64,000 bases of DNA from assembly GCF_013348785.1 (NCBI RefSeq), contig NZ_CP054691.1, positions 2,046,001 through 2,110,000 of the forward strand. The letters run 5' to 3'. The notes beneath the pieces are model-generated. The model was not told the origin of the DNA. It did not search any database and worked only from the letters and a program-made list of their open reading frames with translations. This stretch comes from Gordonia sp. X0973. GTDB lineage: Bacteria > Actinomycetota > Actinomycetes > Mycobacteriales > Mycobacteriaceae. The position numbers and the translations under genes were made by a program. Shown here piece after piece: positions 49,609 to 61,955 of this stretch; position 1 is the first letter of the stretch, and each line of letters opens with the position of its first letter.

Positions 49609-50915
49609 CGACCGCTCTCCTTCTTGGCTTGCCGGGCGGCGTATTCGAACTCTGAGGGCGGCTTGTCGAAGAGGCCGAACCACTTGGCGGCGGTGTCGAC
49701 GTCCTTGTCGCCGCGACCGGACAGGTTCACGACGATGACCGCGCCCTCGCCCAGCTCCTGCCCGAGTGTCAGCGCACCGGCGACGGCATGCGACGACTCG
49801 ATCGCCGGGATGATGCCCTCCCGGTGCGACAGCAGCCGGAGCGCCTCCATCGCCTCGGTGTCGGTCACCGGGCGGTACTCGGCCCGCCCGACGTCCTTGA
49901 GGTAGGCGTGCTCGGGGCCGACGCCGGGATAGTCGAGTCCGGCGGAGATCGAATGGGATTCGATGGTCTGGCCGTCCTCGTCCTGCAGCAGGTACGAGTA
50001 CGCGCCCTGGAAGGCGCCGGGCGATCCGCCGGTGAAGGTCGCGGCGTGGCGGCCCGTCTCGACGCCGTCGCCTGCTGCCTCGAAACCGACCAGGCGCACC
50101 GACTCGTCGTCGATGAACGGGTGGAAGATGCCGATCGCGTTCGATCCGCCGCCGACGCAGGCGGCGACCGCGTCGGGCAGCCGCCCCGCCTGCTCGAGGA
50201 TCTGCGCCCGGGCCTCGAGCCCGACGACGCGCTGCAGGTCGCGGACCATCATCGGGAACGGGTGCGGTCCGGCCGCCGTGCCGAAGCAGTAGTAGGTGTT
50301 GTGCGCGTTGGTGACCCAGTCGCGCATGGCCTCGTTGATCGCGTCCTTCAGCGTGGCCGAGCCGGTCTCCACGGCGACCACGTCGGCCCCCAACAGGCGC
50401 ATCCGCGCCACGTTGAGCGCCTGGCGCTCGGTGTCCACGCGGCCCATGTAGATCAGGCACTCCAGGCCGAGGAGGGCGCAGGCGGTGGCGGTGGCGACGC
50501 CGTGCTGCCCGGCGCCGGTCTCGGCGATGACCCGCGTCTTGCCCATCCGCTGGGCCAGCAGCGCCTGGCCGAGGACGTTGTTGATCTTGTGCGAGCCGGT
50601 GTGGTTGAGGTCCTCGCGCTTGAGGAACAGCCGCGCCCCGCCGGCGTACTCCGCCAACCGGGTCGCCTCGTACAGCGGCGACGGGCGCCCGGTGTAGTCG
50701 CGCTGCAACCGGTCCAGCTCGGCCAGATAGGCGTCGTCGGTGCGCATCTTCTCGTAGGTGACGGTCACCTCGTCGATGACGGCCATCAGCGCCTCGGGGA
50801 CGTGGCGCCCGCCGTAGTCGCCGAAATGCCCACCGGCGTCCGGTTCGATCGAGGTGCGGCCGGCCACCCCGGCGCTCGCCGGCGGATAGTTCCCCGGCTT
50901 GCCGTGCCCGGCCAT
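49605..50915 (-). CDS. trpB: Tryptophan synthase beta subunit
   Basis: PLP enzyme joining indole and serine to tryptophan; 436 residues. The PLP Lys is in [10 protein letters not shown], with [14 protein letters not shown] and the phosphate loop [12 protein letters not shown] at 50915 overlaps the trpC stop (TAATG); a GTG at 50936 is an alternative without a ribosome-binding site. Confidence 0.97.
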   Translation of the reverse strand: MAGHGKPGNYPPASAGVAGRTSIEPDAGGHFGDYGGRHVPEALMAVIDEVTVTYEKMRTDDAYLAELDRLQRDYTGRPSPLYEATRLAEYAGGARLFLKREDLNHTGSHKINNVLGQALLAQRMGKTRVIAETGAGQHGVATATACALLGLECLIYMGRVDTERQALNVARMRLLGADVVAVETGSATLKDAINEAMRDWVTNAHNTYYCFGTAAGPHPFPMMVRDLQRVVGLEARAQILEQAGRLPDAVAACVGGGSNAIGIFHPFIDDESVRLVGFEAAGDGVETGRHAATFTGGSPGAFQGAYSYLLQDEDGQTIESHSISAGLDYPGVGPEHAYLKDVGRAEYRPVTDTEAMEALRLLSHREGIIPAIESSHAVAGALTLGQELGEGAVIVVNLSGRGDKDVDTAAKWFGLFDKPPSEFEYAARQAKKESGR

Positions 50916-51733
50916 TATCGAGCGGGCTTCGGGCACGACGGGTGGGTGCCTGCGGTGACGAGTTCGGCGACGGCGGTGCGCGGATCGCCGCTGGTGACCA
51001 GCCCTTCGCCGACGAGGACGGCGTCGGCGCCCGCTCCGGCGTAGGCGAGCAGATCGGCGGTGCCGCGGATTCCCGACTCGGCGATCTTGATGACGTCGGT
51101 GGGCAGGCCGGGGGCGATCCGTGCGAAGGAGTCGCGGTCGACCTCGAGGGTCTTCAGGTTGCGCGCGTTGATCCCGACGACCTTGGCGCCGGCCCGCAGG
51201 GCACGGTCGGCCTCCTCCTCGGTGTGCGCCTCGACGAGTGCCGTCATGCCCAGCGATTCGGTGCGGTCGAGCAGCGACTCGAGCACGTTCTGTTCGAGTG
51301 CGGCGACGATCAGGAGGATCACGTCGGCGCCGTGGGCGCGCGCCTCGTGGATCTGGTACGGCCCGACGACGAAGTCCTTCCGCAGGATCGGCAGGTCGAC
51401 GGCCGCGCGCACCGCGTCGAGATCGGCCAGGGAGCCGCGGAAACGGCGCTCCTCGGTGAGCACGCTGACGATCCGCGCGCCGCCCTCTTCGTAGATGCTC
51501 GCCAATTCGGCGGGATCGGCGATCGTCGCGAGATCGCCGCGCGACGGGCTGGCCCGCTTCACCTCGGCGATGACCCCGATGCCCGGCTGGCGCAGCGCCG
51601 CCATCGCGTCGCGCGGCGGTGTGGCGGCCTCGGAAGCCTTCTTGATCGCGGCGTAGTCGATCTTCGCCTCGCGGGCGGCGACATCGGCTTTGACGCCCTC
51701 GATGATCTCGTCGAGAACTGTCGGCATTGCCAT
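50915..51733 (-). CDS. trpC: Indole-3-glycerol phosphate synthase
   Basis: TIM-barrel enzyme closing the pyrrole ring of indole; 272 residues, the same length as I recall for M. tuberculosis. Motifs [43 protein letters not shown] and IAESGI. ATG at 51733 with GGGAGG 10 nt ahead; a second ATG at 51727 is close by. Separated by about 125 bp from the upstream membrane gene. Confidence 0.96.
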   Translation of the reverse strand: MAMPTVLDEIIEGVKADVAAREAKIDYAAIKKASEAATPPRDAMAALRQPGIGVIAEVKRASPSRGDLATIADPAELASIYEEGGARIVSVLTEERRFRGSLADLDAVRAAVDLPILRKDFVVGPYQIHEARAHGADVILLIVAALEQNVLESLLDRTESLGMTALVEAHTEEEADRALRAGAKVVGINARNLKTLEVDRDSFARIAPGLPTDVIKIAESGIRGTADLLAYAGAGADAVLVGEGLVTSGDPRTAVAELVTAGTHPSCPKPAR

Positions 51734-51858
51734 TGGCGTCTCACCTCCCGGCCCGTCTCGGCCCCGGTCGCCCGGAAGCCCCATTGGATGAGTCACAAGG
51801 GTAGCCGCGCATCGGCGGGCACCGTCGCCCGGGTGGCCCCCGGCGACATCGGCCCTGG

Positions 51859-52578
51859 TCACTCCGTCGGGTCGACCCCGGTGTCCAGGCTGTCCCACAG
51901 GATGCGCTCACTGCCCGAGTGGCCGCCGTCACCGTCGTCGAGTCCGCCGACACCCTTGGTCGGCGCCCCCGGCGCGGCGGCGTCGGCCCCGTCGGAGGAC
52001 CCCCCCGCGGCCGCGGCGCGCTGTCGCCGCTCGTGCTCGGCGAAGACCCGTCGTTCCAGTTCTTCGCGTCGGGCGGCCGGCGAGCGGTACTTGGAGGACA
52101 TACCCGCCCCACGCGCGGCGCGCAGGGCGAATACCGCGCCGCCGGCGACGAACACCGCCGCCACCAGGACCAGGACCGGCGCCCACGGCGTCGGCGTCGT
52201 CAGCAGCACGCGGAAACGCGGTGCCAGGTCGATGGCCTTCGCCGCGTAGTCGGTGTCGGGCGGGCCGGTCAACAATGCGATCGCGGGAATCGCGGCGACG
52301 ACCGCGCACAGCGCGAGGACGATAGCCAGGAGCCGCAGCGCCCAGCCCCGCAGCGACCAGACCAGGGCGATCGATGCCAGCAGGACCAGTGCCAGCGGGA
52401 CGAGCCACGGACTCCACTGCGCCCCGGTGACGTCGAATCGGCGCTGCGGCGACAAGCCGTCGGTGGCCTCGATGCGGGCCCAGTTCACCCGCGACGCCAC
52501 CCACAGCAGCGCGGCGCCGAGCGCCAGCAGCAGTGACGCGACGGCCTTGCCCCGGGTCGCCGACCGGTCCGCGCTCAC
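51859..52578 (-). CDS. TIGR02234-type tryptophan-cluster membrane protein (Rv1610 type)
   Basis: A 239-residue protein with four transmembrane segments in the first 160 residues and a charged cytoplasmic tail ([26 protein letters not shown] in part) ending in a Gly/Asp-rich stretch. It occupies the place of Rv1610 between trpE and trpC. Role in tryptophan metabolism or transport is suggested only by its constant location. GTG at 52578 overlaps the trpE stop (GTGA). Confidence 0.82.
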   Translation of the reverse strand: MSADRSATRGKAVASLLLALGAALLWVASRVNWARIEATDGLSPQRRFDVTGAQWSPWLVPLALVLLASIALVWSLRGWALRLLAIVLALCAVVAAIPAIALLTGPPDTDYAAKAIDLAPRFRVLLTTPTPWAPVLVLVAAVFVAGGAVFALRAARGAGMSSKYRSPAARREELERRVFAEHERRQRAAAAGGSSDGADAAAPGAPTKGVGGLDDGDGGHSGSERILWDSLDTGVDPTE

Positions 52579-54119
52579 GACCGCTTCCCGTCGAGCCGGG
52601 ACATGGTGGCGGCCGCGGCGACCGCGTTGAGGACGGCCGTCGCCTTGTTGCGCGCCTCGTTGTACTCGTACTCGGCCTCACTGTCGGCGACGACGCCACC
52701 ACCGGCCTGCACATAGGCCTTCCCGTCGGTCAGCAATGCCGTGCGGATCGCGATCGCGGTGTCGGCGTCCCCGGCGAAGTCGAGGTAGCCGACGACCCCG
52801 CCGTAGAGCCCGCGCCGGGTGATCTCGTGCTCCTCGATCAGCTCCATCGCGCGCACCTTGGGGGCGCCGGTCAGCGTGCCGGCCGGGAAGCAGGCGGTCA
52901 CCGCGTCGAGCGCGGTCTTGTCGGCGCGCAGCCGGCCGGTGACGGTGGAGACCAGATGCATGACGTGGCTGTAGCGCTCGAGTCGGCGGTAGTCGCTGAC
53001 CTTGACCGTGCCGGGCTCGCAAACGCGCCCGAGGTCGTTGCGGCCCAGATCCACGAGCATGAGGTGCTCGGAGTTCTCCTTCTCGTCGGCGAGCAGGTCC
53101 TTGCCCAGCAGCAGGTCGTCCTCGGGGGTCGCGCCGCGCCAGCGGGTGCCGGCGATCGGGTGGGTCGTCGCGGTCCCGTCGCTCACCGTGACCAGTGCCT
53201 CGGGCGAGCTGCCGACGATGGTCACCGGGTGGTCACCCGCGCCGACCGTGCCCGGCATCCGCAGCAGGTACATGTACGGGCTGGGATTCGACGCCCGCAG
53301 CACGCGGTAGACGTCGAGCGGGTCGGCGTCTGTGGCCATCTCGAAGCGCATCGAGGGCACCACCTGGAAGGCCTCGCCGGCCTCGATGTCGCCGACGAGG
53401 GAGTCCACGATCTCGCGATAGTCGTCCAGACTCCGCTGGGAGGTGTAGTCGGGTGCCGCGCGGTCGAACACCGCGACCGTGGACGGGGCGGGCGCCGCCA
53501 ACGCGTCGGTCATGCGGTCGAGCCGGGCCAGCGCATCGGCATAAGCCTCGTCGACGTGCTCGTCGCTGCCGTTCCAGTTCACCGCGTTGGCGATGAGGGT
53601 GATGGTGCCCTCGTGGTGGTCGACGGCGGCCAAGTCGGTGGCGAGCATCAGGAACAGATCGGGCAGGCCCAGGTCGTCGACCGTCTTCTCCGGCAACCGT
53701 TCCAGGCGGCGCACCATGTCGTAGGCCATGAAGCCGACGAAACCGCCGGTCAGCGGCGGCATATCCGGCAACGGGTCGGTGGCCAGCAGGCGCAGCGACG
53801 CGGCGAGCGCCTCCAACGGGTCTCCCCCGGTCGGCGCCCCGGCCGGGGTGGTGCCCCACCAGCTGGCCTCACCGTCGACGACGGTCAGCGCGGCCGGCGC
53901 CCCGGCCCCGATGAAGGACCATCGCGACCACGACTGCCCGTTCTCGGCGGATTCCAGCAGGAAGGTTCCCGGCCGGTCCCCGGCGAGCTTGGCGTAGGCC
54001 GACAGCGGCGTCTCCCCGTCGGCGAGGACGCGCCTGGTCACCGGGACGACGCGGTGGTCGGCGGCCAGGTCGCGGAACTGCTCGATGGTCGTCGTCGTCA
54101 AATGCGCGTGATTGCTCAT
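52575..54119 (-). CDS. trpE: Anthranilate synthase component I
   Basis: Converts chorismate to anthranilate; 514 residues. The feedback site shows the LLES element in [16 protein letters not shown]. The catalytic part has [33 protein letters not shown] and [14 protein letters not shown]. No trpG lies beside it, so the glutaminase subunit must be elsewhere. ATG at 54119 overlaps the stop of a small tautomerase gene (ATGA). No leader-peptide attenuator fits, because upstream genes abut. Confidence 0.96.
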   Translation of the reverse strand: MSNHAHLTTTTIEQFRDLAADHRVVPVTRRVLADGETPLSAYAKLAGDRPGTFLLESAENGQSWSRWSFIGAGAPAALTVVDGEASWWGTTPAGAPTGGDPLEALAASLRLLATDPLPDMPPLTGGFVGFMAYDMVRRLERLPEKTVDDLGLPDLFLMLATDLAAVDHHEGTITLIANAVNWNGSDEHVDEAYADALARLDRMTDALAAPAPSTVAVFDRAAPDYTSQRSLDDYREIVDSLVGDIEAGEAFQVVPSMRFEMATDADPLDVYRVLRASNPSPYMYLLRMPGTVGAGDHPVTIVGSSPEALVTVSDGTATTHPIAGTRWRGATPEDDLLLGKDLLADEKENSEHLMLVDLGRNDLGRVCEPGTVKVSDYRRLERYSHVMHLVSTVTGRLRADKTALDAVTACFPAGTLTGAPKVRAMELIEEHEITRRGLYGGVVGYLDFAGDADTAIAIRTALLTDGKAYVQAGGGVVADSEAEYEYNEARNKATAVLNAVAAAATMSRLDGKRS

Positions 54120-54295
54120 CCGAGCGGCTCGCCTCCCACACCCCACTGGCTGCGCGGCACCTCGGTGATGGTCACCCACACCGAGTCCGGGTTCTTGCCG
54201 GTGGCCCGGGCGTACGCCTCGGTGACCGCGGCGATCGTCTCCCGCTTGATCGCGTCGGACAACCCCGGCGTCTGAGAGATCTGGATCAACGGCAT
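54116..54295 (-). CDS. 4-oxalocrotonate tautomerase-family small protein
   Basis: A 59-residue protein starting [13 protein letters not shown], so the processed N-terminus is the catalytic Pro1 of the tautomerase superfamily. The body [22 protein letters not shown] and [21 protein letters not shown] has the beta-alpha-beta layout and the C-terminal beta-hairpin of 4-OT enzymes. It lies 7 bp after hisI, and its stop overlaps the trpE start, so it is locked into the his-trp operon. The substrate is unknown; a keto-enol step near chorismate or a stand-alone role are both possible. Confidence 0.88.
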   Translation of the reverse strand: MPLIQISQTPGLSDAIKRETIAAVTEAYARATGKNPDSVWVTITEVPRSQWGVGGEPLG

Positions 54296-54302
54296 GGCGG
54301 CA

Positions 54303-54710
54303 TCACTCCTGGCCTTCGGGTACTGGGGGGTCGTCGGGTGCGGATGGATCGTGGAAGAGTTCTTCGGTGTCGAAGCAGCTGTGGTTGCCGGTGTGGCAGG
54401 CCGGACCGGTTTGGTCGACGACGAGCAGGACCGTGTCGCCGTCGCAGTCCAGGCGCACCGAGCGGACCCGCTGGACGTGGCCGCTCGTCTCGCCCTTGAC
54501 CCAGTACTGCTGGCGCGACCGCGAGTAGTAGGTCGCGCGGCCGGTCGCCAGCGTCCGGGCGAGGGCGACGTCGTCCATCCACGCCTGCATCAGCACGATA
54601 CCGGTGCCCTCCTCCAGGGCGACCGCCGCGATCATGCCGTCGTCGTTACGCTTGAGCCGGGCGGCGATGGCCGGGTCGAGCCGGTCGGCACCCGGCCGGT
54701 CGGTACTCAT
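54303..54710 (-). CDS. hisI: Phosphoribosyl-AMP cyclohydrolase
   Basis: Third step of histidine synthesis, ring opening of PR-AMP; 135 residues. Metal and Zn ligands are seen in [17 protein letters not shown] and [10 protein letters not shown], with [19 protein letters not shown] before. Only the HisI domain is present; HisE is separate. Start ATG overlaps the hisF stop. Confidence 0.95.
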   Translation of the reverse strand: MSTDRPGADRLDPAIAARLKRNDDGMIAAVALEEGTGIVLMQAWMDDVALARTLATGRATYYSRSRQQYWVKGETSGHVQRVRSVRLDCDGDTVLLVVDQTGPACHTGNHSCFDTEELFHDPSAPDDPPVPEGQE

Positions 54711-55540
54711 CGGAGGGCCGCCATTCCGGTGCGCCGCACGGTGATCCCCTCGTCGGCGAGCGCCGATTTCACCGCCCCGATGGTGAGTTCTCCGAAGTGG
54801 AACACCGATGCGGCGAGGACCGCGTCGGCCCCGGCGCGCACCGCCGGCGCGAAGTCCTCGACCTTGCCCGCCCCGCCGCTGGCGATGACCGGCACGTCGA
54901 CGACCGCCCGCACCGCCGTCAGCATCGCCAGATCGAAACCGGCCTTCGTCCCATCGGCGTCCATCGAGTTGAGCAGGATCTCCCCCACGCCCAGCTCAGC
55001 GCCGCGCGCCGCCCATTCGAGCGCGTCGATCCCGGTACCGCGGCGACCGCCGTGGGTGGTCACCTCCCACCCCGACGGGGTGGGCTTGCTGCGTTGATCG
55101 GCCCCGCTCGCTTCGCTCCCGGCGGCCGACTCCGGCACGGTGCGGGCGTCGACGGAGAGCACGATGCACTGCGAGCCGAAGCGGCGGCTCATCTCGCTCA
55201 ACACCTCGGGTCGCGCGATGGCCGCCGTGTTGACGCTGACCTTGTCCGCGCCGGCGCGCAGCATCGCGTCGACGTCGTCGACCTCGCGGATGCCGCCGCC
55301 GACGGTGAGCGGGATGAAGATTTCATCGGCGGTCCGTTTGACCACGTCGATCATCGTCGCGCGCCCGGAACTGGAGGCGGTGACGTCGAGGAAGGTCAAC
55401 TCGTCGGCGCCCTCCGCGTTGTAGCGCGCCGCGAGTTCGACGGGATCGCCCGCGTCGCGCAGGTTCTCGAAGTTGACGCCCTTCACGACGCGGCCGTCGT
55501 CGACGTCCAGACAGGGGATCACCCTCACCGCAACACTCAT
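54707..55540 (-). CDS. hisF: Imidazole glycerol phosphate synthase cyclase subunit, with internal insertion
   Basis: TIM-barrel cyclase that works with HisH; 277 residues. Catalytic Asp residues lie in [14 protein letters not shown] and [13 protein letters not shown]. Between VDARTVP and [13 protein letters not shown] this protein has 16 residues (137-152, Gly/Ser/Ala/Glu/Gln/Lys-rich) where I recall 4 in M. tuberculosis. The extra DNA at about 55085-55132 has a GAGCGAAGCGAGCG core that looks like an intergenic repeat rather than coding sequence. The frame is kept and the loop position should tolerate it. Confidence 0.95.
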   Translation of the reverse strand: MSVAVRVIPCLDVDDGRVVKGVNFENLRDAGDPVELAARYNAEGADELTFLDVTASSSGRATMIDVVKRTADEIFIPLTVGGGIREVDDVDAMLRAGADKVSVNTAAIARPEVLSEMSRRFGSQCIVLSVDARTVPESAAGSEASGADQRSKPTPSGWEVTTHGGRRGTGIDALEWAARGAELGVGEILLNSMDADGTKAGFDLAMLTAVRAVVDVPVIASGGAGKVEDFAPAVRAGADAVLAASVFHFGELTIGAVKSALADEGITVRRTGMAALR

Positions 55541-56364
55541 CAGACCTCCCAGTCCCCTCCGGTCACCGACTCGATCAAGTCCAGCAGCTCCCCGTGCACT
55601 CCGGGGGCCGCCGCGACCACCGAGGGCGAGGCCACCGTCCACGGATTGCCCGCGAGGTCGGTGACGATGCCCCCGGCGGCGCGCACGAGCGCCGTCCCGG
55701 CCGCGTTGTCCCACGCGTATCTGCTGAACGAGATGGCACCGGAGTATGTTCCGGCCGCAGTGAACGCCAGGTCGACCCCGGTGCTGCCGGAGATCCGCAA
55801 TCGCGACGCCCGGCTGCTCAACTCCGAGAGCACCGCGATGCGCTTCACCCCCGGATAGGGTCCGCCCCCGGTCTGGTTGAACCCGCCGAAACCGATCGCC
55901 GCCTCGCGCAGCGCGACCGGCGCGAGGCGCCCGACGGATTCGCCGTTCACCCTCAGTCCCCCGCCGGCGTAGCCGACGTAGCGCCGGTCCAGCAGCGGCA
56001 GCCAGGTCAGCCCGAGCACCGGCACGCCGTCGGCGCACAACCCGACGAGGATCCCGGTCATCGGGTTGCCGCCGGAGTAGTTGAACGTCCCGTCGATCGG
56101 GTCGACCACCCACACGAGGCCTTCGCCTGCGGGCGGGCCGCCGAATTCCTCACCGTGACAGGGCAGGCCCGTGCGGCTGGTCAGCTCGTCGCTGATGAAC
56201 CGCTCCAGGTCGAGATCGACCTGGGTCGCGAAGTCGTGGCCACCCTTGGCGACGACGCTCGGCGCGCCCAGCCCGGCGCGGAAGCGCGGGCAGGCGGCGT
56301 CGAGCACCGCCGCTGCCGCCGCGGCGAGACCGGACAGGTCCGACGATGAGGGCTGGTCGACCAT
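55540..56364 (-). CDS. impA: Inositol monophosphatase family protein
   Basis: Mg2+-dependent phosphatase, 274 residues. Motif DPIDGTFNY with VVDP, the Glu of GEEFGG, and [15 protein letters not shown] are complete. The place in the his operon equals M. tuberculosis impA (Rv1604). It may act on inositol phosphate for phosphatidylinositol synthesis or, given the context, on histidinol phosphate; the sequence does not settle this. ATG 56364 overlaps the priA stop (TGATG). Confidence 0.9.
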   Translation of the reverse strand: MVDQPSSSDLSGLAAAAAAVLDAACPRFRAGLGAPSVVAKGGHDFATQVDLDLERFISDELTSRTGLPCHGEEFGGPPAGEGLVWVVDPIDGTFNYSGGNPMTGILVGLCADGVPVLGLTWLPLLDRRYVGYAGGGLRVNGESVGRLAPVALREAAIGFGGFNQTGGGPYPGVKRIAVLSELSSRASRLRISGSTGVDLAFTAAGTYSGAISFSRYAWDNAAGTALVRAAGGIVTDLAGNPWTVASPSVVAAAPGVHGELLDLIESVTGGDWEV

Positions 56365-57110
56365 CACACCGCCCCGCGCACCGCCGCGAGCGCCTCCGGC
56401 AGGGTGAAGCGGCCGGCGTAGAGCGCCTTCCCGATGATCGCGCCCTCCACGCCGAGATCCGACAGCCCCGCGATGGCGGTGAGGTCGGCGAGTTCGGAGA
56501 TTCCGCCGGAGGCGACGACGGGGGCCTCGGTGCGCTGCGCGACCTGGCGCAGCAGGTCCAGGTTCGGACCGCTCAGGGTGCCGTCCTTGGACACGTCGGT
56601 CACGACGTACCGCGCGCAGCCGTCCGCGTCGAGGCGGGCAAGGGTCTCCCACAGGTCGCCGCCCTCGGTGACCCAGCCGCGGCCGCGCAGCTTCCACGAA
56701 TCTCCGTCGGCGGTGACGTCGAGCCCCACCGCGATTCGCTCGCCGTATTCGGCGATCGCGCGCGCACACCAGTCCGGGTTCTCGATGGCGGCGGTCCCCA
56801 GGTTGACCCGGGCGCAGCCGGTGGCGAGCGCGGCGGCCAGCGAGGCGTCGTCGCGGATGCCGCCGGACAGCTCCACGGCCACCTCGAGTTCGGCGATGAC
56901 CTCGGCGATCTGCGCGCGGTTGTCACCGCGCCCGAAAGCCGCGTCGAGGTCCACCATGTGGACCCACTGCGCGCCGTCGCGCTGCCACGCGAGGGCGGCG
57001 TCGCGCGGCGAACCGTACGAGGTCTCGGTGCCGGCGGCCCCGCGCAGCAGGCGGACGGCTCGACCGTCGGCGACGTCGACGGCGGGCAACAGTTGCAGTG
57101 GCTGGACCAT
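56364..57110 (-). CDS. priA: Phosphoribosyl isomerase A, bifunctional HisA/TrpF
   Basis: TIM-barrel isomerase for ProFAR (histidine) and, in actinobacteria, PRA (tryptophan); 248 residues. Catalytic Asp in [15 protein letters not shown] and in VTDVSKDGT, with GGIRDD and [10 protein letters not shown]. No trpF gene occurs in this his-trp cluster, which supports dual function. Confidence 0.94.
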   Translation of the reverse strand: MVQPLQLLPAVDVADGRAVRLLRGAAGTETSYGSPRDAALAWQRDGAQWVHMVDLDAAFGRGDNRAQIAEVIAELEVAVELSGGIRDDASLAAALATGCARVNLGTAAIENPDWCARAIAEYGERIAVGLDVTADGDSWKLRGRGWVTEGGDLWETLARLDADGCARYVVTDVSKDGTLSGPNLDLLRQVAQRTEAPVVASGGISELADLTAIAGLSDLGVEGAIIGKALYAGRFTLPEALAAVRGAV

Positions 57111-57125
57111 GGGTCGGAGGTGTTC

Positions 57126-57392
57126 CTAACGGTTGTCGAGGGGGCCGGGCGCGGATGCGTCCCGCTCTTCCCGGATGTGCGCGGCGGCCCGCTCGACCAT
57201 CCGGTTGGACACGAAACCCACCGCCGCGACGATACCGACGATGGCGGCCAGGCCGATGATCAGGCCGAGCCACGGCGTCACCTTCGAGCCGAGCCAGATC
57301 AGCGGCAGCGACACCACCAGGACGGCCATCCCGGCCGACAGCGACGCCAGCGCGAGTTTGATGAACGAGAAACCGCTCGCCTTGTTGCTCAT
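57126..57392 (-). CDS. Small membrane protein inside the his operon
   Basis: An 88-residue protein with two transmembrane helices ([22 protein letters not shown] and [21 protein letters not shown]) and a charged C-terminal tail. Its start overlaps the hisH stop (ATGA) and priA follows 15 bp later, so it is a true operon member. Function unknown; a similarly placed small ORF exists in some corynebacteria as I recall. Confidence 0.75.
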   Translation of the reverse strand: MSNKASGFSFIKLALASLSAGMAVLVVSLPLIWLGSKVTPWLGLIIGLAAIVGIVAAVGFVSNRMVERAAAHIREERDASAPGPLDNR

Positions 57393-58033
57393 GACAGACT
57401 CCGACACCAATTCTCCAGCAGGGTCAGGCCCACGTCGCCGGACTTCTCCGGGTGGAACTGCGTCGCGGACAGCGCGCCGTTCTCCACCGCGGCGAGGAAC
57501 CGCGAGCCGTGCTGGGCCCAGGTCAGTTTGGCCGCCGCGATCGGCGACGACCCGTCGTCGTCCAACTCCCACTCGCGCGCGGCATAGGAGTGGACGAAGT
57601 AGAACCGCTCGTCGGCGCCGATGCCGTCGAACAGCACCGAACCGTCCGGCGAGGTCACGGTGTTCCAGCCCATGTGCGGCAGCACCGGGGCGTCGAGCCT
57701 GGTGACCGCACCGGGCCACTCCCCGCATCCCGTCGTCTCGACGCCGAATTCGACGCCGGTGGTGAACATGATCTGCATGCCGACGCAGATCCCCAGCACC
57801 GGTCGGCCGCCGGCCAGGCGCCGCCCGACGACCTGCGGCCCGCCGACCCCGGCGAATCCCTTCATGCAGGCCTCGAAGGCGCCGACACCGGGCACGAGCA
57901 GGCCGTCGCACTCGGCCGCCGCGCCCCGGTCGGTGGTGACCGTGACGGCCGCGCCGACGTGTTCGAGGGCGCGCTGGGCCGAGCGCAGGTTGCCCGATCC
58001 GTAGTCGAGGATCGTCACCGAGGGTGCGGTCAC
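57389..58033 (-). CDS. hisH: Imidazole glycerol phosphate synthase glutaminase subunit
   Basis: Class-I glutamine amidotransferase giving ammonia to HisF; 214 residues. Nucleophile Cys in [10 protein letters not shown], and His/Glu in [13 protein letters not shown]. Oxyanion region [11 protein letters not shown] at 58033 overlaps the hisB stop (GTGA). Separated from hisF by three genes, yet in the same operon. Confidence 0.96.
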   Translation of the reverse strand: MTAPSVTILDYGSGNLRSAQRALEHVGAAVTVTTDRGAAAECDGLLVPGVGAFEACMKGFAGVGGPQVVGRRLAGGRPVLGICVGMQIMFTTGVEFGVETTGCGEWPGAVTRLDAPVLPHMGWNTVTSPDGSVLFDGIGADERFYFVHSYAAREWELDDDGSSPIAAAKLTWAQHGSRFLAAVENGALSATQFHPEKSGDVGLTLLENWCRSLS

Positions 58034-58667
58034 AGACTGCCCTTCGTCGACGGGACCCCGCTCACCCGCGGATCGGGTTCGCACGCCTGCCGCAGCGCCC
58101 GCGCGACGGCCTTGTACTGGGCCTCGGTGATGTGGTGCTGGTCGCGGCCGTACTCCACCCGCACGTGCAGGGCGATGCGCGCGTTGAGCGCCAGCGACTC
58201 GAACACGTGCCGGTTGATCACGGTGGAGTACGGCGCACCGGCCCTATCCCCCTCCTGCACCCCGGGGATGACCGCGGTGAGCAGGTGGTCGGGCTCGCCG
58301 GTGTGGACGAAGTACGGGCGCCCGGACACGTCGACGACGGCCTGCGCGAGCGTCTCGTCCATCGGGATCCACGCGTCGCCGAAGCGGCGGATGCCCTTCT
58401 TGTCGCCGAGCGCCTGCCCGAAGGCCTGGCCGAGCACGATGGCGGTGTCCTCGACGGTGTGGTGCGCCTCGATCTCGATGTCGCCGCGCGCGGCCACGGT
58501 CAGGTCGAAACTGCCGTGCTGGCCGAAGGCGGTCAGCATGTGGTCGTAGAAGGGCACGCCGGTGGCGATGTCGGTGCGGCCGCTCCCGTCGAGGTTCAGC
58601 TCGACGGTGATCGACGACTCGCGCGTGGTGCGCTCCACCCGTGCGGTGCGCGCGGCGGTGTTACTCA

Positions 58668-58668
<1 letters not shown>
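58030..58668 (-). CDS. hisB: Imidazoleglycerol-phosphate dehydratase
   Basis: Mn2+-dependent dehydratase of histidine synthesis; 212 residues, dehydratase domain only. Metal-binding motifs are [16 protein letters not shown] and [17 protein letters not shown], with GVPFYDHML at the N-terminal part. ATG 58668 overlaps the hisC stop. Confidence 0.96.
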
Positions 58669-61144
<2,476 letters not shown>

Positions 61145-61272
61145 CGTGACTCCTGGGGTTGTGGGGACTCCTACCAGGATATGCGGTCTGGCAAAGTGGT
61201 TTAGCGCACGCCCACGGCCGGCGGGTCTCGCCGCGTACGTGCGATGGAATGACGCGCCTCGCGCCGCGGGCG

Positions 61273-61278
61273 TACCGT
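61273..61278 (+). promoter_or_regulatory. -10 hexamer of a leaderless lipoprotein promoter
   Basis: TACCGT ends 8 nt before the ATG at 61287. Confidence 0.45.
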
Positions 61279-61286
61279 CGCCGGCT

Positions 61287-61925
61287 ATGACCCGACTGCT
61301 CACCCTGTGCGTCACCGCTTTCGCGCTCCTGCTCACCGGCTGCACCGTCGGCTCGCGCCCGACCGACACCAACGGCCCGGGTTCGATCGCACCGTCGAGC
61401 AGCGCCGTCGCACGGGTCGCGCTGGCCGACCAGCTGCTCGATCGCGACGAGATCAACCGCGTGCTGGCCCCGATCCACAAGCGTGCCGAGGAGGACCCGG
61501 AACCCACCGACGCCCCCTTCGACTGCGGTCCGACGCCGTGCGGGCCGACCGCGCTGGGGACGACGGCGGCCTTCCCTCCCGGTTACGAGCGCTACGCCGA
61601 GGCCCGATTCCGCGTCGGACCCAACAACGACGGCGTGAACGAGTCCCTGGTCCGCTATCGGTCCGCAGCGCAGGCGCGGGCGGTCTTCGACCGCATCGTC
61701 GCCGCGGCCCGCACTAGCCGGGACCGACACCAGTCCTCCGTCACCACCGACGGCAACACCGCGACGTGGTCGTGGTTTGCGGACGGGCCGACGCTGCCGA
61801 TCGCCCCGTTCCACACCTTTTACGCCATCCGGTTGGACGGCGCGCTCATCGCGACGGCCTCGCTGCGGGACGAGACGCCGACCGTGGCCCGCGCCATCGC
61901 CGACGCGATCCCCGTCGCGCGCTGA
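61287..61925 (+). CDS. Lipoprotein of unknown function, PknH-sensor-like
   Basis: A 212-residue lipoprotein: basic start, hydrophobic core [12 protein letters not shown] and lipobox LLTGC near residue 19. The mature part has a Cys pair (DCGPTPCGP), a region [22 protein letters not shown] and a beta strand-rich end with [17 protein letters not shown], the pattern of PknH-type or DUF5642-like extracytoplasmic sensor domains. Ligand unknown. It converges on the aldehyde dehydrogenase. Confidence 0.75.
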   Translation: MTRLLTLCVTAFALLLTGCTVGSRPTDTNGPGSIAPSSSAVARVALADQLLDRDEINRVLAPIHKRAEEDPEPTDAPFDCGPTPCGPTALGTTAAFPPGYERYAEARFRVGPNNDGVNESLVRYRSAAQARAVFDRIVAAARTSRDRHQSSVTTDGNTATWSWFADGPTLPIAPFHTFYAIRLDGALIATASLRDETPTVARAIADAIPVAR

Positions 61926-61955
61926 CGTTGGCCGGCCGGCGGGTCCGGCCCCCGC

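Noticed and set aside
54120..54710. Tryptophan attenuator or T-box ahead of trpE
   Set aside because: hisI and a tautomerase gene fill the space with gaps of only a few bases; no leader peptide or terminator hairpin can fit.
61926..61955. GC-rich inverted sequence between the lipoprotein and the aldehyde dehydrogenase as a terminator
   Set aside because: The GGCCGG/CCGGCC pairing is short and self-overlapping; not distinct enough from background in this GC-rich genome.
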